From positions 541,336,758 through 541,400,757 of the forward strand of contig CM048745.1 in assembly GCA_026315105.1 (NCBI GenBank): a stretch of 64,000 nt of DNA. The letters run 5' to 3'. The DNA comes from Locusta migratoria (taxonomy: Eukaryota > Arthropoda > Insecta > Orthoptera > Acrididae). Of this stretch, positions 53,456-64,000 are shown piece by piece (the first letter of the stretch is position 1; every line of letters starts with the position of its first letter). The notes under the pieces are model-generated. The model was not told the origin of the DNA and did no database searches. It saw only the letters and a list, made by a program, of their open reading frames with translations. Both the position numbers and the translations under genes were made by a program.

Positions 53456-53649
53456 GTTGGACACTGTAGACCGGCAGTACGCCCTTGGATATTTTGATTT
53501 CATATAGGAAGTTTAACCTCAGACAGTTGCCATACAGTACGCACTCAGCAGTCTGAACAGCCGCTGCTAAAAGGAAACACTTCCGCCGCTGCTAGTGGTC
53601 GGCGCATAGCACGGGCGCGCCACGGTAACAGCACGCCTAGACGACAAGT

Positions 53650-55400
53650 AATGAATTTACTCTCATTGTACCTGTCGAAATACTGGATGGAAAAGGAAAT
53701 AGAAAATTCTGATGTGGATCTAAGCTACAAGTTAAAAATTAGACTAGACATTATTAAAGTTACACCAAACAAAAATAAAAACAGAGTGTAGTCTGTGTCT
53801 AAATACCTGTATGTAAACCTGTATACAAAATGCAATAAAAGTTGCTGGACACTAATGTTTGTGTGCTCCATTGCTACCTCAATAAAAAGCCTATGAACTC
53901 CTACATTTACTGTTCTTTGTGTGCCTACATTTAGAGTGGAGTGAGCATTCGTTTGTAAATCTTATAAACTTAAAATTCTACACGGATATTCCGCTGTAGT
54001 GTGGAGCAGAATAGCTTTAATAGCTCTATTATGCAGGAAATAAACGGTAAAATTGAAATCCCAAATGCTGTTGCTTGGAGGATTTACCGAAAGAAAGAGA
54101 GATATTTGCTGCTACATGGATAAGGAACCCTTCTATCTACGACCATCTCCATAAACGTATTTCGACAGTTAAAACTGTGCAGTTGGGTGACCTTGAAAGG
54201 TAGTTGAAACTTGGTAAATGAAAGAACCGTAATGTAGATTTCTTATCTATATGACATCGGTTCCTACGTGACGATTGTAAATGTGTTTTAATTCAGAATG
54301 ACATTATTGAATTTTATAATGAGATTAGCGTGATCCTGCAGCATCTGTTTTGGACCTCTTGAATGTGTTTGACTTAGGAAAAATAAATAAATAAATAAAC
54401 GCCGAAGCTGAAGCAGAAATATCGGCATATTTGGTCTTGTTGCTCTATTGCAACATCATCAAATATGAACAATATGTTGGGATTTACTTATTCAGGAGAG
54501 GATATCGCTGCTTTCACTGTAAGTTGTGTATGTAAAACCTTTTACACTTCGCATTATTTCCTGTCTTATCAAAAAGTAATAATTCGTTCTTCTTCTTCTT
54601 TTGATGATCTTCTCCCAGCCCTTCACCAGACCACTCAGCTAAGTGAAAATTGTGATGTTTCACTCAACCTGCCACGTTACTGAGTATGACAAATATAGGC
54701 ATACAGTTGGTATAAATAGACATGAAAGGTTAATAATATTATGATGAGAGGGGGAGAGAAGTAAGTCACAAATACAGTTTTTTTAGATTGTACACTTACC
54801 TTTATTGAACATAATATACATCGACATAAAAAATATAAAAGGTGTTTTTTAGCAGTTGTGGTTGGAATGCACAATAGAGTTATCGAAAAAAATTCCACTC
54901 ATCCACCTTTCTACCTCTACACAGTCTCTGAAACAAATTCTTCCTATATGCACACAAGTCAGCCTCTATTATTTTTAGATTTAGTAATTTACATTTTACT
55001 TTAAGAGGCACATTATAAAAGTGATACTGTAAATCATTTACATGAATGTTATGGACACACAGATATTCAGGGGGTAAGCGTTGTAACAGTCTTTCCACAG
55101 CACAGCCCCATGTCAAATAAGTTTATGAGAGTGGAGTGTTGTAGACAAACAGTCGAATCATTCACTTTGAGACGTAGAGCAGCTCAGCATCATCATCATA
55201 TGCAGTTTTTATGCTCATACTTAGAGCAGCGCAATGAATGAGGAATGTAACAGGAGTTACCATATTCTGTAGTTATCTGATGATTGATATACACTTTTGC
55301 ACCACACAATTCATCCCAGGAGGGTTCACCAAAGTGCACTTTAATACCTTTCTTGATATCCTCCACTTCTATCACAGCACATCACTCTTTCACAAAACGT
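53650..55400. other. No gene recognised
   Basis: Contains an (AAAT)n tract near 54383. Frames at 54465-55116 on either strand show no recognised domain. Confidence 0.4.
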
Positions 55401-55419
55401 TCTAATGTTTTAAACCTAT

Positions 55420-55570
55420 TGGATCAAACTCCTATATTCATCCGTCCCTAGACTTACAACCTACTTAAGCTAACTTTCAGTAAGGACAACGCACACACCT
55501 CTGCTCATTTGAGGGCTCAAACCTTCAGCGGGAGAGGCCATCCAGTGCTTAGTATTATGCCTTAGACTGT
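55420..55570 (-). repeat. Decayed tRNA-derived SINE (family 1-like)
   Basis: Phrases CCCTAGACTTACAACCTACTTA and AGGACAACGCACACACC-type sequence match the body of family 1 copies, with AGGGCTCAAACC at the B-box place. No duplication found. Confidence 0.5.
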
Positions 55571-55797
55571 GCTGCTACTCCCTTGTGGCCATTCTTGCAT
55601 TGTTACTGTTTCAGTACCGACATTTAAACGCTTCTGAATCACTTTCAGTTAAATATTACGAGGGTGCAATCAACAATATGGAAGCATTGGGCACAAGTAC
55701 CTTCTCATCAACAACATCCTCTGCAGTGTTGAAATACACACGAACATTGTTAAGATGAATTTGAATGCATCTTAGGCATCAGTCATATAAAACGTTT

Positions 55798-56205
55798 TAA
55801 AGAAATTCACCGCTACTTGACTGAATATCGTTTATTTCCACAACCAGGTTTCGGCCTTAGGCCATTAAAAATGTTCAAATGTTTGTATAGCTTACGGGAC
55901 TTAACTACGGGGTTATCAGTCCCTAAACTTACAAACTACTTACGAACTACTTTATACTGAGGACGGCACAAATATCCATGCCCAAGGGGGGATTCGAACC
56001 CCCGACCGTAGTGACCATGCAGACCGTGACTGGAGCGCCTCAGTCCCCGCAGCCACCGCGACCGGACTTAGGCCACTATTAAGTTATTAAACTGGTTGTG
56101 GAAATAAACAATATTTCAGTCAAATGTCGGTGAATTCCTTTAAAACGTTTATTTGAAATAAACAATATTTCAGTCAAATGGCGGTGAATTCTTTTTAATA
56201 CGTTT
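55798..56205. repeat. Inverted repeat element carrying a SINE, with a 52-bp tandem repeat at the right
   Basis: Left arm GAATTCACCGCTACTTGACT and right arm in reverse (AGTCAAATGTCGGTGAATTC) with the shared string TTTATTTCCACAACCAG. A SINE lies between. The right arm ending is duplicated in tandem (56100-56204). Confidence 0.7.
55865..56066 (-). mobile_element. tRNA-derived SINE (family 1)
   Basis: Flanked by CTTAGGCCA (55856-55864 and 56067-56075). Minus strand has the head GCGGTGGCTGCGGGGACTG, B box GGGGTTCGAATCCCC, and the tail with GACTGATAACCCCGTAGTTA. Confidence 0.9.
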
Positions 56206-56650
56206 GTTGAGATGGTTCATATGTAGGTGGCCAATACTGTGATCTGTCATGCTGCTGCTGCGGTTGTGGGGTGTTTTCATCTTTATATTTAAACGAGTCG
56301 GGGTCTGTTTGAGTGTATTCATAGGCGGGAAGAGGCAATGACATTAGTAACTCGTTGTCCTGCTCCACCAGCTTGACTAGGTGTGTGAGGGGTCCCAAGT
56401 GAAGGATACTATTTCAGCTTCACAGGTCTTGACATGCTCTGAGAGGAATCAGGTCCTGACAATGTGGATGAATATGTTGAAGAATATTTGATGCAGCAAA
56501 TAATATGATAACTGATAATATATGTTTACATTAAATTAGTAGTAATTGTAATATGGCATACTTACTCTTTCACTTCCTCCCTCACTTCTACTGCCGCAGG
56601 GAAGATCTCGGATGCTATTGTTGACTGTTCATGTTGATCCTTCAATAGAC
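56195..56650 (-). pseudogene. Candidate broken two-exon sequence, unidentified
   Basis: Minus frame 56398-56195 is rich in Pro, Gln and Tyr (MGPLTHLVKLVEQDNELLMS). Upstream, at 56690-56570, AVAVSLLKDQHEQSTIASEI reads open and ends at GTAAGTATG, a good donor; an acceptor CATTGTCAG lies near 56455. No family recognised. Stops in the second part and a SINE close by (56688) argue for a pseudogene or transposon exon. Confidence 0.2.
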
Positions 56651-56687
56651 TGACTGCGACTGCAAAACTGAGGAGCTCTGGAAGCTG

Positions 56688-56890
56688 TTCAAAAATGTTC
56701 AAATGTTTGTAGAGTCTATGGGACTTAACTACGGGGTCATCAGTCCCTAAACTTACAAACTACTTATGAACTACTTACAACTAAGGACGGCACAAATATC
56801 CATGCCCGCGGGGGGATTCGAACACCCGACCGTAGTGGCCGTGCAGACCGTGACTGGAGCGCCTCAGTCTCCTCGGCCACCGCGGCCGGC
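56688..56890 (-). mobile_element. tRNA-derived SINE (family 1)
   Basis: Flanked by GCTCTGGAAGCTG (56675-56687 and 56891-56903), a perfect 13-base duplication. Same structure as the other family 1 copies. Confidence 0.95.
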
Positions 56891-56903
56891 GCTCTGGAAG
56901 CTG

Positions 56904-57600
56904 AAGTAGTTCTTTGATCACATGACTAGTGGTGAAGAAACAGAAGGGGATGTGCTGTGGTGCTGACTTCTATGGCGGAAAATGTAACTTAAAATGAATG
57001 GGTGGGGGTTGGTTATTCCCAACAGTATTCAAGGTTTAGAGTAGAATTCAAAATGCAAATGTGCTAGTAGATGCCTTCTTGGATTATGTTATATGGGTGG
57101 GAAAGGTGGGGGTGTGATCCTGGGTTTTCCCCCTAGTAGCCATTTCTTTCCAAGGCCGCGAACAATGCCATCATTGCGACATTAGCACATCGGTGCCCAG
57201 GTGGCTGAACAGGTAGGAGGACATCTGGCAACACTGCACTGTTCTGGTACTGGCGTTACCCCATTATTCATATGTACCATTCGACGTCGTTTAGAGCAGA
57301 GTGGACTGTCCACAATGCGTCCATTTTTGCATTTAGCACTGAGTCAGTGCCACAGACATTTGTGCGATCAATGGTGCAGTGAACGATGGACATGGGCAAC
57401 CGAATCGAATGACATTGTTTTTACCATAGGATCCTGTATCTGCCTACACCAACATGATGATCGGATTAGTGTCTGAGACACTATGAGAGACTGTTAAACA
57501 GTTGCTGCATCCATCGCGATACTGATACTCCACCTCATATTATGGTTTAGTTCTATCAGACTCCATTTCCCTAATACCCTGGTACATATTGTCGATACAC
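56904..57600. other. No certain feature; transposase-like hints
   Basis: The frame at 57201-57476 reads TGVTPLFICTIRRRLEQSGL and CHRHLCDQWCSERWTWATES, which resembles a Tc1/mariner-like transposase around the HTH and first Asp, but too decayed to delimit. Confidence 0.35.
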
Positions 57601-57607
57601 TATATAA

Positions 57608-57850
57608 CCACTGAATCAGGTGGCTCAGTGTTAGCACAGTGGACTCACATTTGAGTCGATAGCAGTCGAAACCCGCGTCTGTCTACGTTTTCCGTGATTT
57701 TCCTAAATCAGGCAAATTCCAGAATAGTTCCTTTGCAAGGGCACGGGCGATTTCCTTTCCCATTACTGACAAAAATTATTCAAGCATATGCTCTGTCTCT
57801 AATGATCACAATGTAGGCGGGATGTTAAACACAAATCTTCCTTCCTTCTT
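57608..57850 (+). mobile_element. tRNA-derived SINE (family 3)
   Basis: GGTGGCTCAGTGTTAGCACAG (A box region), CAGTCGAAACCC (B box), then TTTTCCGTGATTTTCCTAAA, and the 3' part ending ACACAAATCTTCCTTCCTTC. Also found decayed at 51.0 kb. Confidence 0.78.
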
Positions 57851-58009
57851 CCTTGCCAGTGTTACAACTCTGAAGAGTTGGAGCCTGTTGTCCTCTACTA
57901 CCTGCAGAGCTTGTACACGGCCACTCTGGTACAGGATAATGCGCGACATCCTCGCCCAATGGATTCCATTGCTGATTTGGTCTCCCTGTTTACCAGGTTT
58001 CTCTACAGT

Positions 58010-59600
58010 TCCATTCTCTAATAGCTCGCGCGAAAAAGGAACACCTAAATCTTTCTGATTTCGATCTGATTTATTTTATTATGATGGTCATGTCTCCCTA
58101 TGTAGGTGGGTTCTTACAAAATATGTTCGCATTCGGAAGAGAAAGTTGATGAAAGAAATTTCGCAAATAGATCTCCCCTTAACGAATAACGCCCAACTCG
58201 TGAATCATTTCCACACTTTCTGCCCTGTATTGCGATAATACAAAACGAGCTGCCCATATCAAAACTTTCTCTAAATCGTCCGTCAATCCCACCTGGTGTG
58301 GGATGCGCAGCAATACTCCATAATAGGACGTACAAGTGTAGTGTAGGCAGTTTCTTTAGTAGAACTTTTGCATCTTCTAAGTGTTCTGCCAATGAAACGT
58401 AGTCTTTCGTTCGCCTTCCCTACAATATTTTCTGTGTGTTCTCTCCAATTAGGGTTGTTTGTAATTGTTACTCCTAGGTATTTAGTACAATTGACGACCT
58501 GTAGGTATGATTAATTTATTGTGTAACTGAAGTTTAACGGATTTATTTTACTGTCATCTGGACGATCCCACATTTGTCAGTATTAATGGTCAATTGCCAA
58601 TTTTTGCGCCAGGCAGATACGGTATCTTATGTAAATCATTTTGTAGTTGATTTTGAACTTCTGGTGACTTAACTAACAGATAAATGGTAGCATCATCCGC
58701 GAATAGATTAAGAGAGCTACTCAGATTTTCTCCTAAATCGTTTATAAAAATAAGGAACAGTAGGGGCCCTATAACACTTCCCTGGGGAACGCCAGGTATC
58801 ACTTCTGTTCTTCTCCATGACTTTCCATCATTTACAACGTACTGTGTCCTTTCTGACAGGAAATTTCGAATCCAACCGCACAACTGTGGCGACATTCCAT
58901 AAGCATGCAATTTGATTAGAAGACGCTTGTGAGGTACAGTGTCAAACGCCTTCCGGAAGTCTAGAAATATTGAATCTGTTTAACAACCCTTGTCGATAAC
59001 ACTCATCACATCATGTGAGTAAAGAGGTATCTGTGTTTCACAAGAACGGTAATTTCTGAATCCGTGTTGACAATGGTCGTTCTCTTATAGGTAGTTCATA
59101 ATATTTGAGGAAAGTATATGTTTTAAAATCCTGCTGAAAATCGACGTCAATGATATAGGCCTGCAATTTTGCGGATCACTCCTCTTGCCTTTCTTGAATA
59201 TTGTAATGACCTGTGCAACTTTCCAGTCTTTGGGTACGGAAAGTTCACTAAGCGAGCTGTTGTATATGGTAGGTATAGGCTATTGTATCGGTATACTCTC
59301 AAAGGAACCTAGTTTGTATACAGTCGGGATCGGGAGACTTACTTTTATCAAGTTTTAATACTCCAAGGATATTTAATTCTAAATTACGCATGGTGGAAGC
59401 TGTTCTGGACAGGAATTCTGGAGTATTTGCTTCGTCTTCTCTGGCAGAACTGTCATCAGTAGCATCATCATTTATATCGTGTAATGAAGGCATTGATTGT
59501 GTTTTGTACATTTGTTTTGTGTATACGTTACATACAACTATAATTTTCTTAGGTTTGTCTACCAAATTTCCTAACAGGTTTTCGTCGTGTTAACTAATGT
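58010..59600 (-). mobile_element. CR1/Jockey-type LINE, 5'-truncated
   Basis: Minus strand: ANTPEFLSRTASTMRNLELN, DKSKSPDPDCIQTRFL, then FLSERTQYVVNDGKSWRRTE, VIPGVPQGSVIGPLLFLIFI, LNLFADDATIYLLVKSP (catalytic FADD intact), then C-terminal RRLAKFLSSTF-type sequence near 58150. Frames broken; the longest, 58910-58590, is open through the catalytic box. Confidence 0.88.
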
Positions 59601-59898
59601 AAGATTCTCGCCTTTAAGTTCGAGCCAATTTTTTGTTTCTGTGAAAGATTGCCAGTCTTGGGGATTCTGTGTGCGTTTAAATATCGCATGCTATTTTATT
59701 TGCTTTCTTCGTCAGAAAGTACAACTCATATTTTCTAAGGAGATATGGGGACATAAGGGTTTGTAATGGACATCTTACGTCATAATCTGTTATTTCTTGT
59801 GTGACGGTGGTCTGGTAGCATTTTTCAAGAGAAAAATGCTTGTCAACATGTAGCACGTGTCAGTGTGAACTGTTTACGTGAAGTTTAGGTACCTCATG

Positions 59899-60099
59899 GC
59901 GGCCGGCCGCGGTGGCCGAGGGGACTGAGGCGCTCCAGTCACGGTCTGCACGGCCACTACGGTCGGGGGTTCGAATCCCCCCTCGGGCATGGACATTTGT
60001 GACGTCCTTAGTCTTAGTTAGTTGATAAGTAGATTGTAAGCTTAGGGACTGATGACCCCGTAGTTAAGTCCCATAAGTGCTACAAACATTTGATTTTGA
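59899..60099 (+). mobile_element. tRNA-derived SINE (family 1)
   Basis: Flanked by ACCTCATG (59891-59898) and ACCTCGTG (60100-60107). Head CGCGGTGGCCGAGGGGACTG, B box GGGTTCGAATCCCC, body GACATTTGTGACGTCC, tail GATGACCCCGTAGTTAAGTC. Confidence 0.9.
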
Positions 60100-60279
60100 A
60101 CCTCGTGTCCAGCAAGATCCCCAGTTCTCTCCCTGATACAGCATGTACGGAACCACCTCAGACGCAGTCTCCATCCTAGGATATGAATGACCAGACTCCA
60201 CGCTTGCTGGCCAGCTTGCCTTATGACAACCTGTGTACATCCAGGCCAAAAGACTGCAACATCATACAGATTAAAAGGT

Positions 60280-60543
60280 AAAGGGCTCAACAATCTGTAG
60301 ACTCGTTTGAATACCAGAGTGCTTTACTAGGCATTGTCCTATTTGAAGGTAGTATGCCATAATCTTCCTACGACATTTGAACAAACTTACCCAGACGATT
60401 ATAGGTGCAACCACGGTGCAACTCGGCATGTTTCACATCAACAGTATTGCCAGAGGGGAAAGAAGAGACAAGTGAGAGATAAAATTCTAAGACTGAGAGG
60501 GGCTTTTTTTTTGTCTCTTTTTTTTTGTCCCTAATCTTTTTTT

Positions 60544-60594
<51 letters not shown>

Positions 60595-60625
60595 CTCGAA
60601 TCGCAGTCTGGCACCGTACCACTAT
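60280..60625 (-). repeat. tRNA-derived SINE (family 2), decayed, with a T-tract
   Basis: Shares GTGCTTTACTAGGCATTGTCC, CAGTATTGCCAGAGGGGAAA and CGCAGTCTGGCA with the 34.5-kb copy. Where the B box should be there is a long pyrimidine tract (60505-60595, including more than 40 T in a row). Confidence 0.75.
60545..60595. repeat. Poly-T tract
   Basis: About 47 consecutive T. Confidence 0.97.
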
Positions 60626-61169
60626 GTCGCTGAGCAATACTAGTAATGTCAAACTGAATAGATCTTTGACAATTCCGATCGATTTTGTTATCTGCCTCTC
60701 CACATTTATATACTATGGTGAAACTGAAAGCCCGGCACCTCTGTCGTTATTTCGTTTGAACACACTTATCTCCAAAGCTACTCAATCGATTATAAGAGGT
60801 AATCAGTCTTATGCTGACTGCAATTGATTTATTTTACACCAGACGCGTTTTGCCTTTTATTTTAAAAGCATTTTCTGTGTTCTGTAAATGATACAAAGTT
60901 TTGTACAGTTTGTTTTCTAAACATAGATTAAAAACAGTTTTTAAAAACTTTATGCACGTTAGGCCTATGAGTTTTTAAATTGATATTCGGTCTACTCACG
61001 CTGCTCGCCACACACCCAAACATAGTAATACTACTCAATCGAGTTTTCACAAGAAACATAAGCGATATCTGAGGCAACATGTATTATTTCATCAAAATCA
61101 TATCACGAGAAAAATATAGTGTGATTTGATTTTTTAAAACTCAACTGTCGTGTTGGTGTATTTGTCTGT

Positions 61170-61380
61170 TTCAAATGTAAAAAATGTTTATAAACCCAAG
61201 GAACCAAACCGCTAAGATCATCGGTCTCTAAACTTACAAACTGCTTAAACTAATTTACTCTAAGAAAAACACACAGACACACACACACATATTCCCGAGA
61301 GAGGACTCGAACCTCTGGCGAGAATGACTACGCAATCCGTGATAGAGCGCCTTAGACCATGCGGTCATTCGCACATGGCG
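61170..61380 (-). repeat. tRNA-derived SINE (family 1-like), diverged
   Basis: Minus strand: GCATGGTCTAAGGCGCTCTAT-type head, B box AGGTTCGAGTCC, body with the ACAAACTGCTTAAAC equivalent. A CA-rich stretch (61267-61288) lies inside. Confidence 0.7.
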
Positions 61381-61549
61381 TTTGAACATCCCACTCACCG
61401 AAACAACCAAATGAATTTGTACGTGGTTTCTTACAGGTAACTTGAGCGTAGATAGAGGTGAAATATAACCCTGTTTCATCAAAATCGGATCACGGAAAAA
61501 ATAATAAAATAAAAAAACCGCAATTTAATTTTTTAAGCCATAAAACCAG

Positions 61550-62180
61550 TCCCGTTTTCGATCTGATTTCTCTTATTTTATTGGGACGGTCATGTCTCCC
61601 TAAGTAGGTGGGTGCTAGCAAAATATTTTCACATTCAGAAGTAAAAGTCGGTGATTGAAACTTCGCAAACAGATCACGCCGCAAAGAATAACGTCTTTCT
61701 TTTAATGATTTCTACTCCAATTTGTGCAACATTTCCGTGACGCTTTCTCCCCCGTAACGTGATAAAACAAAACGAGCTGCCCTTCTCTGAACCTTGTCAA
61801 TATCTTCCGTCAGTCCCACCTGGTGAGGGTCCCACAATGGGACTCCAGGAGAGGACGCACAAGTGTGATGTAGCCAGTCTCTGTGGTGGAGCTGGTGCAT
61901 CTTCGAAGCGTTCTGCCAATGAAACGTAACCTTTGGTTCGCCTTCCCCACAATATTTTCTATGTGTTCTCTCCAGTCTAAGTTGTTCATAACTGTAACTC
62001 ATAGGTATTTAGTAAGAATTTACGACCTCAAGGTTTGACTGATTTATCGCATAACTGAAGTTCAGCGGATTTCTTTTAGTGGTCATGTGTATTACTTCAC
62101 ACTTTTATTTATTTATTTATTTAGTGTCAATTGCCAATTTTCGCACCATGTAGAAATTTTGTCTAAATAGCTTTGCAGTT
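61550..62180 (-). mobile_element. CR1/Jockey-type LINE, 3' fragment
   Basis: Minus strand encodes HQVGLTEDIDKVQRRAARFV and LSRYGGESVTEM (frame 62002-61712), then FAKFQSPTFTSECENILLAP (frame 61684-61490). RT catalytic part absent. Confidence 0.85.
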
Positions 62181-63000
62181 GCTAGCCATAATGAATTCAT
62201 AGACTCCGTGGATAGAATGTGAAGACCCTTCTTTAACTTCCGTTACGCAGCGTGGACAAATAGATAGTCACTGAAAAAACATTACATACAGTTGTAAATC
62301 GTGAAATTTCATTACATCTCCTCTGTGTCGCGTATTTCAAAATGGCAGAACGTCATTTTTTCTGTTGTCGCTCCCCTTCCCTTCATTTCTATGTCAGGGA
62401 GAGATAATGTTTCCTCTTAATCCTTTCAGACCCTCTGGCTACAATTGTGTACATAACTTTTACAGTGTCTAAGATTAGAGCAGAAACATTTTTTCTCAAT
62501 TGAAACAACATGTACATGACTATGGGTGTTCAGCCTTTTCAACGTGTACACTTACTGTCAACTGTGGAAGATCACTATAAAAATATCAAGTAGTCAGTGT
62601 TGCACTGCGCAGCAACTTGTGAACTCCAAAGAACGCGCAAGTTGTGGGTTACTTGTATTCCACGGTACAAGTGAAAAGTAGTAGTAATTATTTTGCATGG
62701 TAACTATTGAACGATCAGTTTATTTAGTACAATAGTTAGTGGTACATATTTAATTATTTTAATCCATAAAAAGGAGCCTTGCTTTTCAACATATGCAATT
62801 TTGTAGTATATAAATGGATGCATACAACAGCGTAAATCTTGCTTCTAAAATCATTAAAAACGCAACTTAAGAGGAATACAACAAAAAAATAATAATTTCC
62901 TTCCTCCAGAAAAAAAAATCTGGTCTGAAAGTCAGTCGTGTAGTCAGAGAGGTCTGCAGATTATTATTATTATTATTTCAGAATTTTAGACATACTTTGT
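62181..63000. other. No feature recognised
   Basis: AT-rich sequence with an ATT-repeat at 62961-62980. No gene-like frame. Confidence 0.4.
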
Positions 63001-63185
63001 AGCGTCGCCCCCCGCTCCTTGGCGACCGCCGGCAGCGCCGCTAGTTCCGCCGCTGGCCGCTGCGGCCCTGCCATAGTTGCCGAAACTAGGCCAGCGATAA
63101 GCCCAGCCCGCAGCGACTCGGTTGGCGGGAGGCCCAGGGTTCGGTCCCCGATCGTGCTCTTCTTTCCTGTTGTGTCGGGTTATAA
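63001..63185. other. GC-rich patch
   Basis: About 180 bases rich in GC and CpG, unlike the neighbourhood, with a B-box-like GGGTTCGGTCCCC at about 63137. It may be the head of another tRNA-derived repeat or a CpG-rich regulatory patch. I cannot decide. Confidence 0.3.
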
Positions 63186-63306
63186 TTTAGACTCCACATT
63201 TCAGGAACAGCGTTTTCTTCAGTTCGAATGCAAAATGTCCTACAATGGTCGCAGATCTGGAGAAAGGGGGGCTATCTTTAATTTAGTTGAAAAATCACTC
63301 CGTAGT

Positions 63307-63498
63307 TCAAATGTTTGTACAGCTTATGGGACTTAACTACGGGGTCATCAGTCCCTAAACTTACAAACTACTTATGAACTACTTACGAACTAGGACGGCG
63401 CAAATATCCATGCCCGAGGGGGGATTCAAACCCCCGACCGTAGTGGCCGTGTAGACCGTGACTGAAGCGCCTCAGTCCCGTCGGCCACCGCGGCCGGC
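63307..63498 (-). mobile_element. tRNA-derived SINE (family 1)
   Basis: Flanked by CACTCCGTAGT (63296-63306 and 63499-63509), a perfect 11-base duplication. Same structure as the other family 1 copies. Confidence 0.95.
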
Positions 63499-63559
63499 CA
63501 CTCCGTAGTCAAGATCGCAAAGCCATAAATTTATTTCTTCTAGCAAAATGTTTTTCTTC

Positions 63560-64000
63560 AAGCATAATGTCCTACATCAGACAGGTCAAGGGTATTTGAT
63601 GGGTGATTTCGATTTACTTGCCCTTTATTCACACGAAGTGTTAAGTGCCATCGACAAGAGATTTCAAATCGATTCCATATTTCTGGATTTCCGGAAGGCT
63701 TTTGACACTGCACCCTACAAGTGGCTTCTAATGAAATTCAGTGCTAATGGAATATCTCCCCAATTGTGCGATGGGACTTACGATTTCCTATCAGAAAGGA
63801 CACAGTTCGTTGTAATTGACGGTAAGTCATTGAGTAAAACAGAAGTGATATCTGGCGTTCCACAGGGAAGCGTCATAGCTCCCCTACTCTTCCTTGTGTT
63901 TATAAACGATTTAGGGGACAATGTGAATAGCTGCCTTAGACTGTTCGCGGATGATGCTGTCGTTTATCGATTAGTGAAGTCAACAGAGGATCAAAAGCAA
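63560..64000 (+). mobile_element. CR1/Jockey-type LINE, 5'-truncated, continues past the window
   Basis: Plus strand, one open reading: DSIFLDFRKAFDTAPYKWLL, LSERTQFVVIDGKSLSKTEV, GVPQGSVIAPLLFLVFINDL, LRLFADDAVVYRLVKSTED (intact catalytic FADD). No stop from about 63600 to the end of the window, so this may be the youngest copy. Confidence 0.9.

Larger units (their letters stand above)
51300..53648 (+). mobile_element. Penelope-like element, third family, with terminal repeats
   Basis: Left side has two direct copies of a terminal block (about 51302-51517 and 51518-51730), each starting near GCCCGTGCTATGCG and containing TGTATGGCA and CTTTCCTTCTTC-type sequence. The right side has the same block inverted (53514-53648, CAGTTGCCATACAG... 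to AGCACGGGCGCGCC). Coding for RT and GIY-YIG lies between. A hammerhead-like motif lies at 53405-53450. Direct plus inverted terminal blocks are a known Penelope arrangement. Confidence 0.88.

Noticed and set aside
59907..59990. A tRNA-Leu/Ser-like gene
   Set aside because: The same sequence recurs at several places with target duplications and a common body; it is a SINE head.
60368..60827. Lys- or Phe-rich proteins on both strands
   Set aside because: They are translations of the poly-T tract.

Overview
The window looks like a stretch of a large, repeat-rich insect genome. An orthopteran such as a locust or grasshopper is my best guess, inferred from the Gypsy, Penelope-like, RTE, CR1/Jockey-like, Tc1, hAT, pogo and Harbinger repertoire and from abundant tRNA-derived SINEs. 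It is not bacterial: genes have introns with GT/AG borders, SINEs and LINEs are flanked by target-site duplications, and no operons are seen. Species assignment is inference only.

One host gene is clear. It is a three-exon minus-strand gene for the U11/U12 minor-spliceosome 20K protein (ZMAT5). Exon 1 lies at 38419-38545, exon 2 at 35829-35966 and exon 3 at 14775-15034. The 525-nt spliced frame encodes 174 residues with a U1C-type zinc finger and a CCCH finger. Everything between 15.0 and 35.8 kb is its 20.8-kb second intron.

Intron 2 contains a decayed endogenous densovirus (15.85-22.6 kb, plus strand capsid gene; a possible antisense non-structural fragment at 22.6-23.2 kb). The copy is interrupted by an inverted Penelope-like dimer with a 14-bp target duplication and by a Tc1-like transposon. 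The capsid frame also appears to carry a short intron, and the Penelope insertion lies inside that intron. A second degraded Penelope copy, a damaged Gypsy provirus, a CR1/Jockey-like LINE, a SINE with a 118-bp internal duplication and a Penelope tail fill the rest.

Left of the gene (1-14.7 kb): Penelope and LINE fragments, a damaged Gypsy element with a lost RT catalytic box, a pogo/Tigger C-terminal fragment, and a nearly complete Gypsy provirus (6822-12478, two LTRs, ATAT duplication) whose LTRs carry a tRNA-like module.

Right of the gene (39.4-49.8 kb): a 10.3-kb hAT transposon with 8-bp duplication CTCATAAG. It is a nest: a Harbinger-type MITE inside a pogo element inside the hAT, an RTE LINE inside an opposite-strand RTE inside the hAT, and a Tc1-like element inside the hAT transposase. 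From 51.3 to 53.65 kb is another Penelope family with direct and inverted terminal repeats and a hammerhead-like motif. The last 10 kb hold SINEs with clean duplications and several CR1/Jockey-like LINE fragments, the last running off the window end.

Almost all transposon frames are broken. The most informative signals are the intronic densovirus with its putative intron, the nested hAT, the hammerhead-like structures shared by two Penelope families, and the tRNA-like modules in Gypsy LTRs.
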